Shown here: in pieces, positions 1-8,996 of the stretch
Numbering within the stretch: the first letter of the stretch is position 1
Layout of the letters: each line of letters opens with the position of its first letter
The notes under the pieces: model-generated
Told to the model about the DNA's origin: nothing
The model's database searches: none
Seen by the model: the letters and a program-made list of their open reading frames with translations, nothing else
Position numbers and translations under genes: made by a program
Source of the DNA: Allomuricauda sp. NBRC 101325
GTDB taxonomy: Bacteria; Bacteroidota; Bacteroidia; Flavobacteriales; Flavobacteriaceae
Length of the DNA stretch: 64,000 nucleotides
Direction of reading: 5' to 3'
NCBI RefSeq assembly: GCF_030268205.1
Contig: NZ_BSQF01000001.1
Span: 354,649 to 418,648, forward strand

Positions 1-2445
1 CAAACGGGTCAAAAAGGGAACTTCTGTGCTAAAATTTCCATTTAAACCATAAATGGAATTGTTAACCGGCTCTATTCCGTAATTGGATTTTTGGGTCAAT
101 GGACGTTCATTCAAATTGAGGAAGGTACCACCCAAAACAAAATTTTCATTGAACTGGTGCTCCACATTGAATCCTGCAAAACGTCTTGTCTGCTGTCCAA
201 ATATGGCATTGTTTTCTACCGAAATATTAATTGGGGTATCTGAAGCTTGCAAACTTGGATCCAATATTTGAACCGTTCCTGCTTGATAGTTCACCGTATA
301 ATCTATACCTTCTTGAAGCTGTCGACCACCCGCTGTAACGGTTACCGAACCTTGTGGCACATTAAAAGCACCAATCGGAATTCCATTATTGGATTGGGAG
401 GTATATCGACCTTTTAGTTGAAAGCGGTTTTTCTCTGCATCTTGTAAGGAGGCTGCCTTGGTCTTGGCGTACATGTTTCGGAACACGTAACGTTGCTGGT
501 TGGCATTGTAACCTTGATCGTCGTCCACATCGTAGGTTCCCCCTCCCAATAAGTCAAAAAGATATTCACCAAAGGGTTCCACCTTTGTAAAAATGATTCG
601 ACCCGTCTGTGAATCCACCGTAATCCCTTCAACGTAATCGAAGAAACCATCCCCACCGGGCTGCACATCATTATAGGTATTCAATCTATCCAGATTAAAA
701 ACACTCAATAAAATACGATCTTCCAAACCTGTTGGCCAACCTGCATTGGGGTCTACTGGCGTTATATAGTTTCTTGGTGTAGGGTCTGAATAGAGAATAT
801 TCAATTTAAAATCTTCCTGATTCAATTGATAGGCCCCAGTGGAATAGATGTTTTTCATCATCAAGTCCCAAATCGGATCCTGTACATTGGTAATATTGCT
901 TTTCAACAACTTCAAGACCAAAGCGTTGTTCTCAATTAAATTGGTTCCTGTGGAAACTGTTGTCGCATCAATACTTCCATTGGCAAACTCCCCAACCTGA
1001 TATACTTGTCCGTTATAGGTGTATTGGAATGCAACACCCAACACCTCATCGTTGCTCAAACTTTGGCTCAATGAGATGTAACCCAATTGGGAATCAAAAT
1101 CATAATCCCTTCCAGCCTCCAATTTTCTGGCATTTTCCAAAATGGAATAATCGTAACCTTGATTCACTGGATACCCCGGCACATTGAATCCATTTTCAAC
1201 GGTAGCAATGTCACGGATGGCATTGGTCAATACGCCTGTGGTTCCAATTTGATTGGGGTCGTATAAGTTGGCGGAGTTTTGGGGTAATTCGGTTGCTGCT
1301 GCGGCACCATTAAAAAATCCCGGCGGATTTCCTCCAAATACCCCAATTCGGGTATTGGGCGCCAATGCTTCCCCCAAATCCTGAATGGCCACAACATTTC
1401 GTACGTTCTGTGTTTGTTGGTTACGGTTGGTCACCCAAACTTCCAAACGGGTAATCTGAACTTGGGTCTGAACAAATGGGTACGAAGCCAACGAACGGTC
1501 ATAATTGTCACGAAAATAATGGGCCAAGAAAAAGTGTCGGTCCTCATCGTAGTCCAAAGCACTAAGAGAAAATTCATTTACAGTACCACCACCTTGGGCC
1601 ACTACCGTATTGGTCTGTGAGCGTTGCTCGGAGAAAACGGCAGTAACTGTTGTTTTTCCAAACTGCAATTCTGTTTTTACACCGAACAAACTTTGGGCAC
1701 CGGTTATCAATGAGCTATTGAGGGGCATGCTCACGTTACCGATCTCTATTTTTCGGATAATATCGTCTTCGGTCGGGGTATAATCCAACTTTACCAAATT
1801 TTGAAAATCAAAAGTGGCCTCAGTATCATAATTTGCAGTTACCTGAAGTCGCTCCCCTACTTTACCCAATAAACTTAAACTGATGCGCTGATCAAAATCG
1901 AATGAAAGATTGGTTCTGTTTCTGGGCGACAGCGCAGGATTGTCATTTTTTTGCCACAACACACCCAAATCCATGGCTACGGAACCTTGGGGAATTACCT
2001 CAATGGTATTTCCACCAAAAATGGATTCAAAAAAGCTGCTGTTCACATAAAAGTTGGGCAAAAGGTTTTTTCGATCTTCCTCGGTACCTTCCTTCTTTCC
2101 AGCGAAAGCATCAGCCTTACGTTTAAAATAAGCTTTCATCTCCTCCTTTTTTACCAGATCATAGTACTGTTCCGGTGTAAGAATCAAAGGATAGCTCACA
2201 TTGTATTCGCCAACACTTTGGGTATAAATATATTGATTGGTCTTGGGGTCGTAGGTGTATTTGGCGACCACGCTATCGGGGTTCGCCAAAAGAAGGCGAC
2301 CAAGCTCAACTCCGGTTTGCACGGAATCCTGAACCTGCTCATCTGTTTCCTGTGCCATTACGGAAGAAATGGTCAGCAAACAAGCCACAAAGAAAGTGTA
2401 CTTAAAGCTTATCGTTTTAAGTGTTAGTTTCGCCCCTCTTTTCAA
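1..2445 (-). CDS. sprA: SprA, type IX secretion outer-membrane translocon protein (N-terminal part, gene runs off the window)
   Basis: SprA is the giant outer-membrane channel of the type IX secretion system and is needed for gliding and export of CTD-bearing proteins. About 815 codons are present; the 3' part lies beyond base 1. The translated frame begins with a signal peptide ending near VMAQ and contains SprA-like stretches such as KIEIGNVSMPLNSSLITGAQ and FGVKTELQFG. No in-frame ATG lies before the signal peptide: an in-frame TAA lies five codons further upstream, so a TTG at 2445-2443 is the only start that keeps the signal sequence; the first internal ATG falls inside the signal cleavage region. 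It starts 5 nt after the ruvA stop, so the two are probably co-transcribed. The identity is by recognition of family sequence; the start is inferred. Confidence 0.9.
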   Translation of the reverse strand, partial: MKRGAKLTLKTISFKYTFFVACLLTISSVMAQETDEQVQDSVQTGVELGRLLLANPDSVVAKYTYDPKTNQYIYTQSVGEYNVSYPLILTPEQYYDLVKKEEMKAYFKRKADAFAGKKEGTEEDRKNLLPNFYVNSSFFESIFGGNTIEVIPQGSVAMDLGVLWQKNDNPALSPRNRTNLSFDFDQRISLSLLGKVGERLQVTANYDTEATFDFQNLVKLDYTPTEDDIIRKIEIGNVSMPLNSSLITGAQSLFGVKTELQFGKTTVTAVFSEQRSQTNTVVAQGGGTVNEFSLSALDYDEDRHFFLAHYFRDNYDRSLASYPFVQTQVQITRLEVWVTNRNQQTQNVRNVVAIQDLGEALAPNTRIGVFGGNPPGFFNGAAAATELPQNSANLYDPNQIGTTGVLTNAIRDIATVENGFNVPGYPVNQGYDYSILENARKLEAGRDYDFDSQLGYISLSQSLSNDEVLGVAFQYTYNGQVYQVGEFANGSIDATTVSTGTNLIENNALVLKLLKSNITNVQDPIWDLMMKNIYSTGAYQLNQEDFKLNILYSDPTPRNYITPVDPNAGWPTGLEDRILLSVFNLDRLNTYNDVQPGGDGFFDYVEGITVDSQTGRIIFTKVEPFGEYLFDLLGGGTYDVDDDQGYNANQQRYVFRNMYAKTKAASLQDAEKNRFQLKGRYTSQSNNGIPIGAFNVPQGSVTVTAGGRQLQEGIDYTVNYQAGTVQILDPSLQASDTPINISVENNAIFGQQTRRFAGFNVEHQFNENFVLGGTFLNLNERPLTQKSNYGIEPVNNSIYGLNGNFSTEVPFLTRL

Positions 2446-2450
2446 ACTAG

Positions 2451-3032
2451 TTACAAATTTTTAAGCGCCTGTTTTATAATGTTCTCTACGCTTAGTGAAG
2501 CATCTTGGGAAAGTACCTTGTCCACAACCTTTTCAGATTGCTTTCTAAGGAAACCAAGAACCTCTAATGCAGATAACGCTTCTTCTTTATTTGTATTGTT
2601 TGATTGTTGTGAAACTTCGCCTATGTCGTAGACTTTTAAAATCTTGTCTTTTAGATCCAAAATTACCCTTTGGGCCGTTTTTGCCCCAATTCCTTTTACG
2701 GACTGGATGGAAACCACGTCACCATTGGCAATCGCGTCCCTAACTTCGGAGGGCGAAAGGGAAGATAACATGGTTCTGGCCGTACTGGAACCCACCCCTG
2801 AAACAGAGATCAAAAGACGGAAAATTTCCCGTTCCGAATTTTCCATAAAACCAAAAAGGGTATGGGAGTCTTCCTTGACCAATAAATGGGTGTAAATGGT
2901 AATATTTTCCTCGTTCGGAAGCAATGAAAAAGTATGTAAAGAAATATGTAAAAAGTACCCCACTCCGTTGCATTCCACAATGGCGTAAGTGGGATTCTTC
3001 TCTACCAGTTTTCCACGTAAATGGTTGATCAT
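2451..3032 (-). CDS. ruvA: Holliday junction branch migration protein RuvA
   Basis: RuvA binds four-way junctions as a tetramer and loads the RuvB motor during recombination repair. The 193-residue length is normal. The N-terminal OB-fold starts MINHLRGKLVEK, followed by helix-hairpin-helix motifs around residues 72-125 (SVSGVGSSTARTML and VKGIGAKTAQRVILDLK), and a C-terminal three-helix domain of the sort that contacts RuvB. It sits between maeB (13 nt upstream) and sprA (5 nt downstream), a gene order often seen in flavobacteria. The ruvB gene is separate, about 7 kb away on the same strand. Confidence 0.97.
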   Translation of the reverse strand: MINHLRGKLVEKNPTYAIVECNGVGYFLHISLHTFSLLPNEENITIYTHLLVKEDSHTLFGFMENSEREIFRLLISVSGVGSSTARTMLSSLSPSEVRDAIANGDVVSIQSVKGIGAKTAQRVILDLKDKILKVYDIGEVSQQSNNTNKEEALSALEVLGFLRKQSEKVVDKVLSQDASLSVENIIKQALKNL

Positions 3033-3045
3033 TTATACAGTTGGA

Positions 3046-5340
3046 TTATTGTTCTGTCCTTGCCTTTCTTCTTTTTTCGCGCTCTTGGGCATCGATAACT
3101 GCCACTGCTGCCATGTTCACCATTTCATCGACACTGGCCCCCAATTGCAAAATATGGGCTGCCTTTGTCAATCCGACCATGATTGGCCCGATGGAATCAG
3201 CTTTGTGCAGTCCCTTTAATAATTTATAAGTGATGTTGGCCGACTCCAAGTTTGGAAAAATAAGGGTATTTACCTTTTTTCCTGAAATTTTGGAGAATGG
3301 GAAATTGTTGGTGCACAACACATCGTCCAAGGCAAAATCTGTTTGAATTTCTCCATCAACCACCAATTCTGGATTGGTTTCGTGCAAAATTCGCACGGCA
3401 TCCCGAACTTTTTGTGCATTTGGGTGGCTTGAGGATCCGAAGTTGGCATAAGACAACATGGCCATCACAGGTTTAAAACCAAAGGTTATGGCCACATTGG
3501 CCGTCATTTGTGCGATTTCCGCCAATTGTTCGGCACTTGGATCAATATTAATAGAGGTATCTGCCAAGAACATGGGTCCCCTTTCGGTGATCATAATGTT
3601 CACGGTACTTGCATTTTTCACATCCTTGGCCCTGCCCAAAACCTCAAAAACAGGTCGCAATACTTTTGGATATGCCCTAGAATAACCAGAAATCATACCA
3701 TCCGCATCACCTTCCTTCAACATCATGGCGCCAAAATAATTTCGTTTGCCCATGTTCACACGAGCACTGTATTTGGTTTCACCTTTGCGTTTTCTAGATT
3801 CCCAAAGCTTCAATGCATATTTGGTACGCATATGACTGAACTCATCAGAACGTGGGTCTATAATCGGCACTTCAGCATCAAAATCCAATTCTTTTTTTAG
3901 ATGTTCGATGATATCCTTGTTCCCTAAAAGTATGGGTTGGGCAATGCCCTCCTCGTGCACAATTTGTGCTGCTTTCATCACATCGAGTAATTCAGCTTCG
4001 GCAAAAACTACACGTTTGGGATTCGCCTTTGCCCGGTTATGGAGCAAACGCACTACTTTATTATCGTTACCCGATCTTTGGTAGAGTTCTTCCTCGTACT
4101 TTTCCCAATCTTGAATCGGCGCCTTTGCCACTCCACTTTCCATAGCAGCTTTTGCCACTGCGGGCGGAATTTTGGTAATCAACCTTGGGTCGAATGGTTT
4201 TGGAATGATATAATTTCTACCGAATGTCAACCTGGTGGCATCGTAGGCAATGTTCACTTGTTCCGGAACCGGCTCACGCGTAAGGTCGGCCAAGGCACGC
4301 ACGGCCGCCATTTTCATATCTTCATTGATCTTTGTGGCACGAACATCCAATGCACCCCTAAAAATAAAAGGGAATCCCAACACATTGTTTACCTGATTCG
4401 GATGATCGGAACGGCCAGTTGCCATAATGATATCCTTTCTGGTGGAGCAAGCCAAGTTGTATTCTATTTCTGGATCTGGATTTGCCATAGCAAAAACGAT
4501 AGGGTCCTTTGCCATAGTGTTTAGCATTTCCGGTGTCACAATATCAGCAATGGATAGTCCAATAAATACATCGGAACCTATCATCGCTTCATCCAAGGTG
4601 TCAATTTTCCGGTCTGTGGCAAATTCTTTTTTCTCCACACTAAGGTTGTCCCGATCACTTCGGATAACCCCCTTACTGTCCAACATCACGATATTTTCGC
4701 CCTTTGCACCAAACGCTTTGTACAATCGGGTACAAGAAACGGCAGCGGCACCAGCACCACTTACCACAATTTTAACTTCGTCAATCTTTTTACCGGCAAT
4801 TTCAAGGGCATTCAACAAGGCAGCTGCGGAAATAATGGCCGTACCATGTTGGTCATCGTGCATTACAGGAATATCCAATTCTTCCTTCAAGCGTCGCTCA
4901 ATTTCAAAAGCTTCGGGTGCTTTGATATCCTCCAGGTTGATTCCCCCAAATGTTGGGGCAATCGTTTTTACGGTTTGAATGAATTGTTCCACATCGGTGG
5001 TATCCAATTCAATATCGATCCCGTCGATATCGGCAAAGATTTTAAAGAGCAAGCTTTTCCCTTCCATTACTGGCTTAGAGGCTTCAGGTCCAATATTACC
5101 CAAGCCCAAAACCGCAGTACCATTGGAAATTACCGCTACAATATTTCCCTTTGCGGTGTATTTATAAACATCGTCCTTGTTCTTTTCGATTTCCAAACAC
5201 GGTTCTGCCACACCTGGCGAATAGGCCAACGCCAAATCCCTTTGCGTGGAATAGGGTTTGGTAGGTACGATCTTAATTTTTCCCGGCTGTGGTTTTGCGT
5301 GATATAGTAATGCTTCCCGTCTTTGTCTTTCCTTGCTCAT
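3046..5340 (-). CDS. maeB: NADP-dependent malic enzyme with C-terminal phosphotransacetylase-like domain
   Basis: This enzyme converts malate to pyruvate and CO2 with NADP+, supplying NADPH and pyruvate in the cytoplasm. The 764 residues match the long MaeB type. Residues 1 to about 430 form the malic domain, with the YSPGVAEPC motif near residue 38, the metal/substrate segment MHDDQHGTAI near 160, and a glycine-rich nucleotide fold (VVSGAGAAAVSC). Residues about 430-764 resemble phosphate acetyltransferase (FAEAELLDVMKAA, GMISGYSRAYPKVLRP); in known MaeB proteins this part is regulatory rather than catalytic. It lies 13 nt upstream of ruvA and is probably the first gene of maeB-ruvA-sprA. 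Confidence 0.96.
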   Translation of the reverse strand: MSKERQRREALLYHAKPQPGKIKIVPTKPYSTQRDLALAYSPGVAEPCLEIEKNKDDVYKYTAKGNIVAVISNGTAVLGLGNIGPEASKPVMEGKSLLFKIFADIDGIDIELDTTDVEQFIQTVKTIAPTFGGINLEDIKAPEAFEIERRLKEELDIPVMHDDQHGTAIISAAALLNALEIAGKKIDEVKIVVSGAGAAAVSCTRLYKAFGAKGENIVMLDSKGVIRSDRDNLSVEKKEFATDRKIDTLDEAMIGSDVFIGLSIADIVTPEMLNTMAKDPIVFAMANPDPEIEYNLACSTRKDIIMATGRSDHPNQVNNVLGFPFIFRGALDVRATKINEDMKMAAVRALADLTREPVPEQVNIAYDATRLTFGRNYIIPKPFDPRLITKIPPAVAKAAMESGVAKAPIQDWEKYEEELYQRSGNDNKVVRLLHNRAKANPKRVVFAEAELLDVMKAAQIVHEEGIAQPILLGNKDIIEHLKKELDFDAEVPIIDPRSDEFSHMRTKYALKLWESRKRKGETKYSARVNMGKRNYFGAMMLKEGDADGMISGYSRAYPKVLRPVFEVLGRAKDVKNASTVNIMITERGPMFLADTSINIDPSAEQLAEIAQMTANVAITFGFKPVMAMLSYANFGSSSHPNAQKVRDAVRILHETNPELVVDGEIQTDFALDDVLCTNNFPFSKISGKKVNTLIFPNLESANITYKLLKGLHKADSIGPIMVGLTKAAHILQLGASVDEMVNMAAVAVIDAQEREKRRKARTEQ

Positions 5341-5462
5341 TGCTTGAATTATGAATCGGTAAAGTTAGGGCATTATAGGTTTTTATGGGAATAAGTTTAG
5401 GCCCAGTTTTTAACAGATTTTTGAATAAAAAATTGATCTTTTAAGAGAAATACCACATCCCC

Positions 5463-6797
5463 TTACAATTCAGGCCCATCCAATACATTTTCATTTTGGG
5501 ATTTGGGCATATTCAATCGCAAGGCCAAGACGGCGGCTATGGCAAAAAATGCCCCCGCAAACATGATGGCGTTTACCGCATTTCCACCTAAAAGGTTTTT
5601 AAAAATAGGACCAAAGGACAGGGTCTGAATCCCCATCGGGATTACGATCATCATATTTAGAATACCCATATAAACCCCTCTACGTTCTTGGGGTACAATT
5701 TTGGAAACCATACTATACGGAATTCCCATCATGGCGGCCCAACCGATACCGAACAATACCATCGGGAACAGCACATAAATGGGGTCCTTAATGTAGGGAA
5801 TTGAAAATAAGGCGATCGCTGTACCCACCAAACTAAGGGCATACACTTTTTTACCTCCGAAGCGCAGGGTCAAGGGTACCAAAACCAAAGCCACAACAGC
5901 GGTCACAATATTGTATGTAGTACTCATCTTGGCGGCCTGGGCTGCCGCTTGCGAAGTATCGTAACCTAAGGATACACGAAACAATGGTGTAATAAATTGC
6001 CAATACACAAAAAGGGCATACCATTGAAAAAGATAAACTCCCGACAACTTCCACATAAACTTGGGCATTTCTTTTACAGCATGCTTAATTTCAACAAACG
6101 GAACTTTTACTCTCTCAAGAAAAGGCAAGGCCTTATGTTTGTTGATTTCCGCCAGCTCCTCATCGGATGGAGGAATTTCAGGCGTCTTTAAAACCGAAAA
6201 TAGTATGGTGGCAACGGATAAAAACGACCCTATAAAAAAGGAATAGTACAACCATTTGGGCACGGCCCCTTCAACATCCTGTCCTCCCCCGAACCAATCT
6301 TGAAACAGGAAAATAGACGCATTGGCCAATAAAATACCGGCACCCACGAACAAACTTTGCATTTGGTATCCTACGCTCAATTGAGAATCGGGAAGCTTAT
6401 CCCCCACAAAGGCTCTGTAAGGCTCCATGGCCATGTTGTTTCCCACATCCAATATCCAAAGTAAACCCACGGCGAACCATAATGCCGGACTCAACGGAAA
6501 CGCAAACAAACACAAACTTCCCATTAGGGCGCCAATCAAGAAAAAGGGTTTTCTTCTTCCCCATCTGGGCGACCATGTTTTATCGGAAACTGCTCCAATA
6601 ATGGGCTGAATGATCAAACCCGTAACGGGACCAGCAATATTTAAAATAGGTAAAAGTTCTTCATCAGCTCCCAGAAATAGAAAAATAGGGTTGATTGCAC
6701 TTTGCTGAAGTCCAAAGCTGTATTGAATGCCAAGGAAACCAACATTCATATTGAAAATTTGCCAAAAACTCAGTTTGGGTTTATTGATCTTGATCAT
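5463..6797 (-). CDS. MFS transporter of the glycoside/sucrose:cation symporter type
   Basis: A 444-residue inner-membrane protein with about twelve hydrophobic segments. The N-terminal sequence resembles the SLC45/GPH-like sucrose and maltose transporters: GIQYSFGLQQSAINPIFLFL in the first segment, then GPVTGLIIQPIIGAVSDK and the loop-2/3 motif SPRWGRRKPFFLIG, equivalent to the MFS signature. A second copy of the pattern occurs around MMGIPYSMVSKIVPQERRGV. In flavobacteria such transporters often carry maltose or other oligosaccharides, but no sugar-utilisation genes flank it, so the substrate is unknown. It is separated from maeB by about 120 nt and from queG by about 125 nt, so it is probably transcribed alone. 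Confidence 0.85.
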   Translation of the reverse strand: MIKINKPKLSFWQIFNMNVGFLGIQYSFGLQQSAINPIFLFLGADEELLPILNIAGPVTGLIIQPIIGAVSDKTWSPRWGRRKPFFLIGALMGSLCLFAFPLSPALWFAVGLLWILDVGNNMAMEPYRAFVGDKLPDSQLSVGYQMQSLFVGAGILLANASIFLFQDWFGGGQDVEGAVPKWLYYSFFIGSFLSVATILFSVLKTPEIPPSDEELAEINKHKALPFLERVKVPFVEIKHAVKEMPKFMWKLSGVYLFQWYALFVYWQFITPLFRVSLGYDTSQAAAQAAKMSTTYNIVTAVVALVLVPLTLRFGGKKVYALSLVGTAIALFSIPYIKDPIYVLFPMVLFGIGWAAMMGIPYSMVSKIVPQERRGVYMGILNMMIVIPMGIQTLSFGPIFKNLLGGNAVNAIMFAGAFFAIAAVLALRLNMPKSQNENVLDGPEL

Positions 6798-6923
6798 GGG
6801 AGAAGTTTAGTTAATCTGCAGTTTAGCTGGTGGTGTTATGAGAAATCCGTAAAATATTGACATTAAGATAGCACTTTTCATCAATCTAAACTCAAAATAG
6901 TATAACATTCAACTGTTTAAGCG

Positions 6924-7844
6924 CTACTCTTTTAAAAAATTGATGTTTCGTTGAAGTCCGGTTAGTTTGGTTCGTTTAACTGGAGACTTCTTAAAGACCT
7001 GATTAAATACATCCTCTGTGATTTCTTCCCAATCCTTTTTTGTAAAGGAAAGCAATTCTGGATTCGGGTTAAAAAGAGGTTCGGAATGTGGTTTGGAGAA
7101 TCTGTTCCAAGGACACACATCCTGACACACATCGCAGCCGAACATCCACTCATCGAACTTACCATGGAATTCGCTGGGAATTTCGTTTTTCAACTCAATG
7201 GTAAAATAGGAAATACATTTGCTGCCATCCACCACATAAGGTTGCACAATGGCCTCTGTGGGACAGGCATCGATACAGGCAGTGCAGGTTCCGCAGTGAT
7301 CGGTTACGGGAGTATCATATTCCAATTCCAGATCCACGATCAATTCGGCTATAAAATAAAACGAACCTACTTGTTGGGTAAGCAAATTACTGTTCTTCCC
7401 CATCCAACCCAGTCCACTTTTTGCAGCCCAGGCCTTATCCATAACCGGAGCTGAATCTACAAAAGCCCGTCCGTGGACATCCCCGATTTCTTCTTGGATG
7501 AAATTCAGCAGACTTTTCAATTTATCCTTAATCACAAAGTGATAATCGGTTCCGTATGCGTATTTGGAAATTTTAAAGGAATCTGTATTCTGTTGTTCTG
7601 AAGGATAGTAGTTCAACAACATGGAAATTACCGATTTGGAACCTTCAACCAACTTGGTCGGGTCGAGGCGCTTATCGAAATGGTTATCCATGTACTGCAT
7701 TTGGCCATGCATTTGCTTTTTAAGCCATTGCTCCAAACGCGGTGCTTCTTCTTCCAAAAATCCAGCTTTGGACACCCCACATGACAAAAAACCGAGGCGT
7801 TTGGCCTCGGCTTTAATCAACTGGGTTCTTTTAGCAGCGTTCAT
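6924..7844 (-). CDS. queG: Epoxyqueuosine reductase QueG
   Basis: QueG performs the last step of queuosine synthesis, reducing epoxyqueuosine in tRNA with cobalamin and two [4Fe-4S] clusters. The 306-residue protein carries a typical 8Fe ferredoxin arrangement: [18 protein letters not shown] near residue 180 and a second set, [13 protein letters not shown], near residue 236. The N-terminal half contains [20 protein letters not shown] and GWMGKNS, which are characteristic of QueG. The start is an ATG, with [19 protein letters not shown] typical of the family. It stands alone, with 124 nt before the MFS gene start downstream. Confidence 0.96.
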   Translation of the reverse strand: MNAAKRTQLIKAEAKRLGFLSCGVSKAGFLEEEAPRLEQWLKKQMHGQMQYMDNHFDKRLDPTKLVEGSKSVISMLLNYYPSEQQNTDSFKISKYAYGTDYHFVIKDKLKSLLNFIQEEIGDVHGRAFVDSAPVMDKAWAAKSGLGWMGKNSNLLTQQVGSFYFIAELIVDLELEYDTPVTDHCGTCTACIDACPTEAIVQPYVVDGSKCISYFTIELKNEIPSEFHGKFDEWMFGCDVCQDVCPWNRFSKPHSEPLFNPNPELLSFTKKDWEEITEDVFNQVFKKSPVKRTKLTGLQRNINFLKE

Positions 7845-7887
7845 GCCCTAAAGTTAACCCATTAAATTTCATTTTTTGGTATTTTAC

Positions 7888-8298
7888 TTATTGGGCTTCC
7901 TTAATGTAGCCCCACCCCGCTTTCTGTTTCATGATGATTTCATAGATGCCATCCGGCACAGAACCAACGCCAGGAATCAAATCATTCATGGACATTTCAT
8001 GTCTTTTCATGGTTTGCTGGCAAATCACAATGGAGACATTATCATTCTTGACAATCTCCGAAAGCGTTTCTCCCGCCACAGAGGACTTTTTGTCCACCAT
8101 CTTAAAGGCACCACTGTAGATCACCAATTCAAATTCGGAATCTGGATAGGCTTCCGACATCAACCGCAAATGCTTGGCCGCGGTTCTATGTACATCGGGA
8201 TTACTACTGGTGACATCAAATACTACTTTGATGGGTTCGGTCTGGGCCATGGCAAAGCCTGATACCAATAACAGTATCCATACGATTGCTTTTTTCAT
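7888..8298 (-). CDS. Exported DsrE-family protein
   Basis: A 136-residue protein with a clear N-terminal signal peptide (MKKAIVWILLLVSGFAMAQ). The mature part has the DsrE/DsrF-like alternating fold: KVVFDVTSSNPDVHRTAAKH early on, a cysteine in VSIVICQQTM in the middle, and the closing pattern GVGSVPDGIYEIIMKQKAGWGYIK that is typical of COG1416-type DsrE proteins. DsrE proteins in sulfur oxidisers relay sulfur on a cysteine, usually in the cytoplasm; here export is predicted. I chose the ATG at 8298 rather than an upstream codon because it begins the signal peptide. It lies 11 nt downstream of the Tat-exported protein gene and is probably in one operon with it and the cytochrome gene. Family assignment is good, function inferred. 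Confidence 0.8.
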   Translation of the reverse strand: MKKAIVWILLLVSGFAMAQTEPIKVVFDVTSSNPDVHRTAAKHLRLMSEAYPDSEFELVIYSGAFKMVDKKSSVAGETLSEIVKNDNVSIVICQQTMKRHEMSMNDLIPGVGSVPDGIYEIIMKQKAGWGYIKEAQ

Positions 8299-8309
8299 TT
8301 TACCAAGAT

Positions 8310-8987
8310 TTATTCTCCTGCAAAGATGTAACCACAACCTTCCTCCTGTGCCCTACCCAAGGCCCAAACACCGGATGGCACAATTTGAATCCCAGGTAAA
8401 ACGGCAGCTTTCCATTCTTCATACACTGCAGTTGGATCTTGACCTGTTTGTTGTGCAACGGCACCGCTATAAACGCTCATTGCCAAATTGCACACACAGA
8501 ACATAGCCCCTCTAGCTTGCATATCCTTAATTCCCTGGATCATTGGCAGCGGAAAATCGCCTTCTTGAGGCTCATAATACGGATTTCGGTCATAGGGTGT
8601 TCCATCCGCTTTTTTAACGTGAAACATTTCGCCAAAGGAATATTTCTTCCAAAGGGCATCGGGGAATGCAAAAGGAATTCCATCGTGACGTAAAACGGTC
8701 ATTGCTGTAACGTCATCATCGGCCGATCCTGTTTCGTTGTTCGACAAATAAAAGGCCCAGTTCCAAATTATGGGAAAGCCTTTGTGTGGATAGGATCCAT
8801 CATAAACGATTCTATGGCTTCCCTTAATGGTCTTCATCCAGGCTTCTGCATCATTCATTTCTGAAGTGGTAAATTCTGGCATTCCCGCCAAAATAGGGTT
8901 CGTAAAGGCAGATAATGTAGAAGCAGTTGCCCCCAACATCATGGCGCCCATAAAATTGCGTCGCGTAGTTGTTCGTGTTGTTTTCAT
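8310..8987 (-). CDS. Tat-exported DsrE-like protein
   Basis: A 225-residue protein beginning with a twin-arginine signal (TTTRRNFMGAMMLGATAST), so it is probably folded, and perhaps given a cofactor, before export to the periplasm. The C-terminal 100 residues look like a DsrE fold: KDMQARGAMFCVCNLAMSVY carries two cysteines (C-V-C), followed by GIQIVPSGVWALGRAQEEGC, which matches the closing DsrE pattern. Before this there is an extra region with TGSADDDVTAMTVLRHDGI and IPFAFPDALWKKYSFGEMF. It lies 9 nt after the cytochrome c gene and 11 nt before the second DsrE-like gene, so the three form one transcription unit. I do not know an experimentally defined function for this type. Confidence 0.75.
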   Translation of the reverse strand: MKTTRTTTRRNFMGAMMLGATASTLSAFTNPILAGMPEFTTSEMNDAEAWMKTIKGSHRIVYDGSYPHKGFPIIWNWAFYLSNNETGSADDDVTAMTVLRHDGIPFAFPDALWKKYSFGEMFHVKKADGTPYDRNPYYEPQEGDFPLPMIQGIKDMQARGAMFCVCNLAMSVYSGAVAQQTGQDPTAVYEEWKAAVLPGIQIVPSGVWALGRAQEEGCGYIFAGE

Positions 8988-8996
8988 TTTACATGT

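Noticed and set aside
1951..2427. 158-codon open frame on the plus strand
   Set aside because: It is wholly antisense to sprA, whose frame is continuous and carries family motifs; no plausible domain or signal was seen.
4427..4978. 183-codon plus-strand frame
   Set aside because: Antisense to maeB; the maeB frame has full family motifs here.
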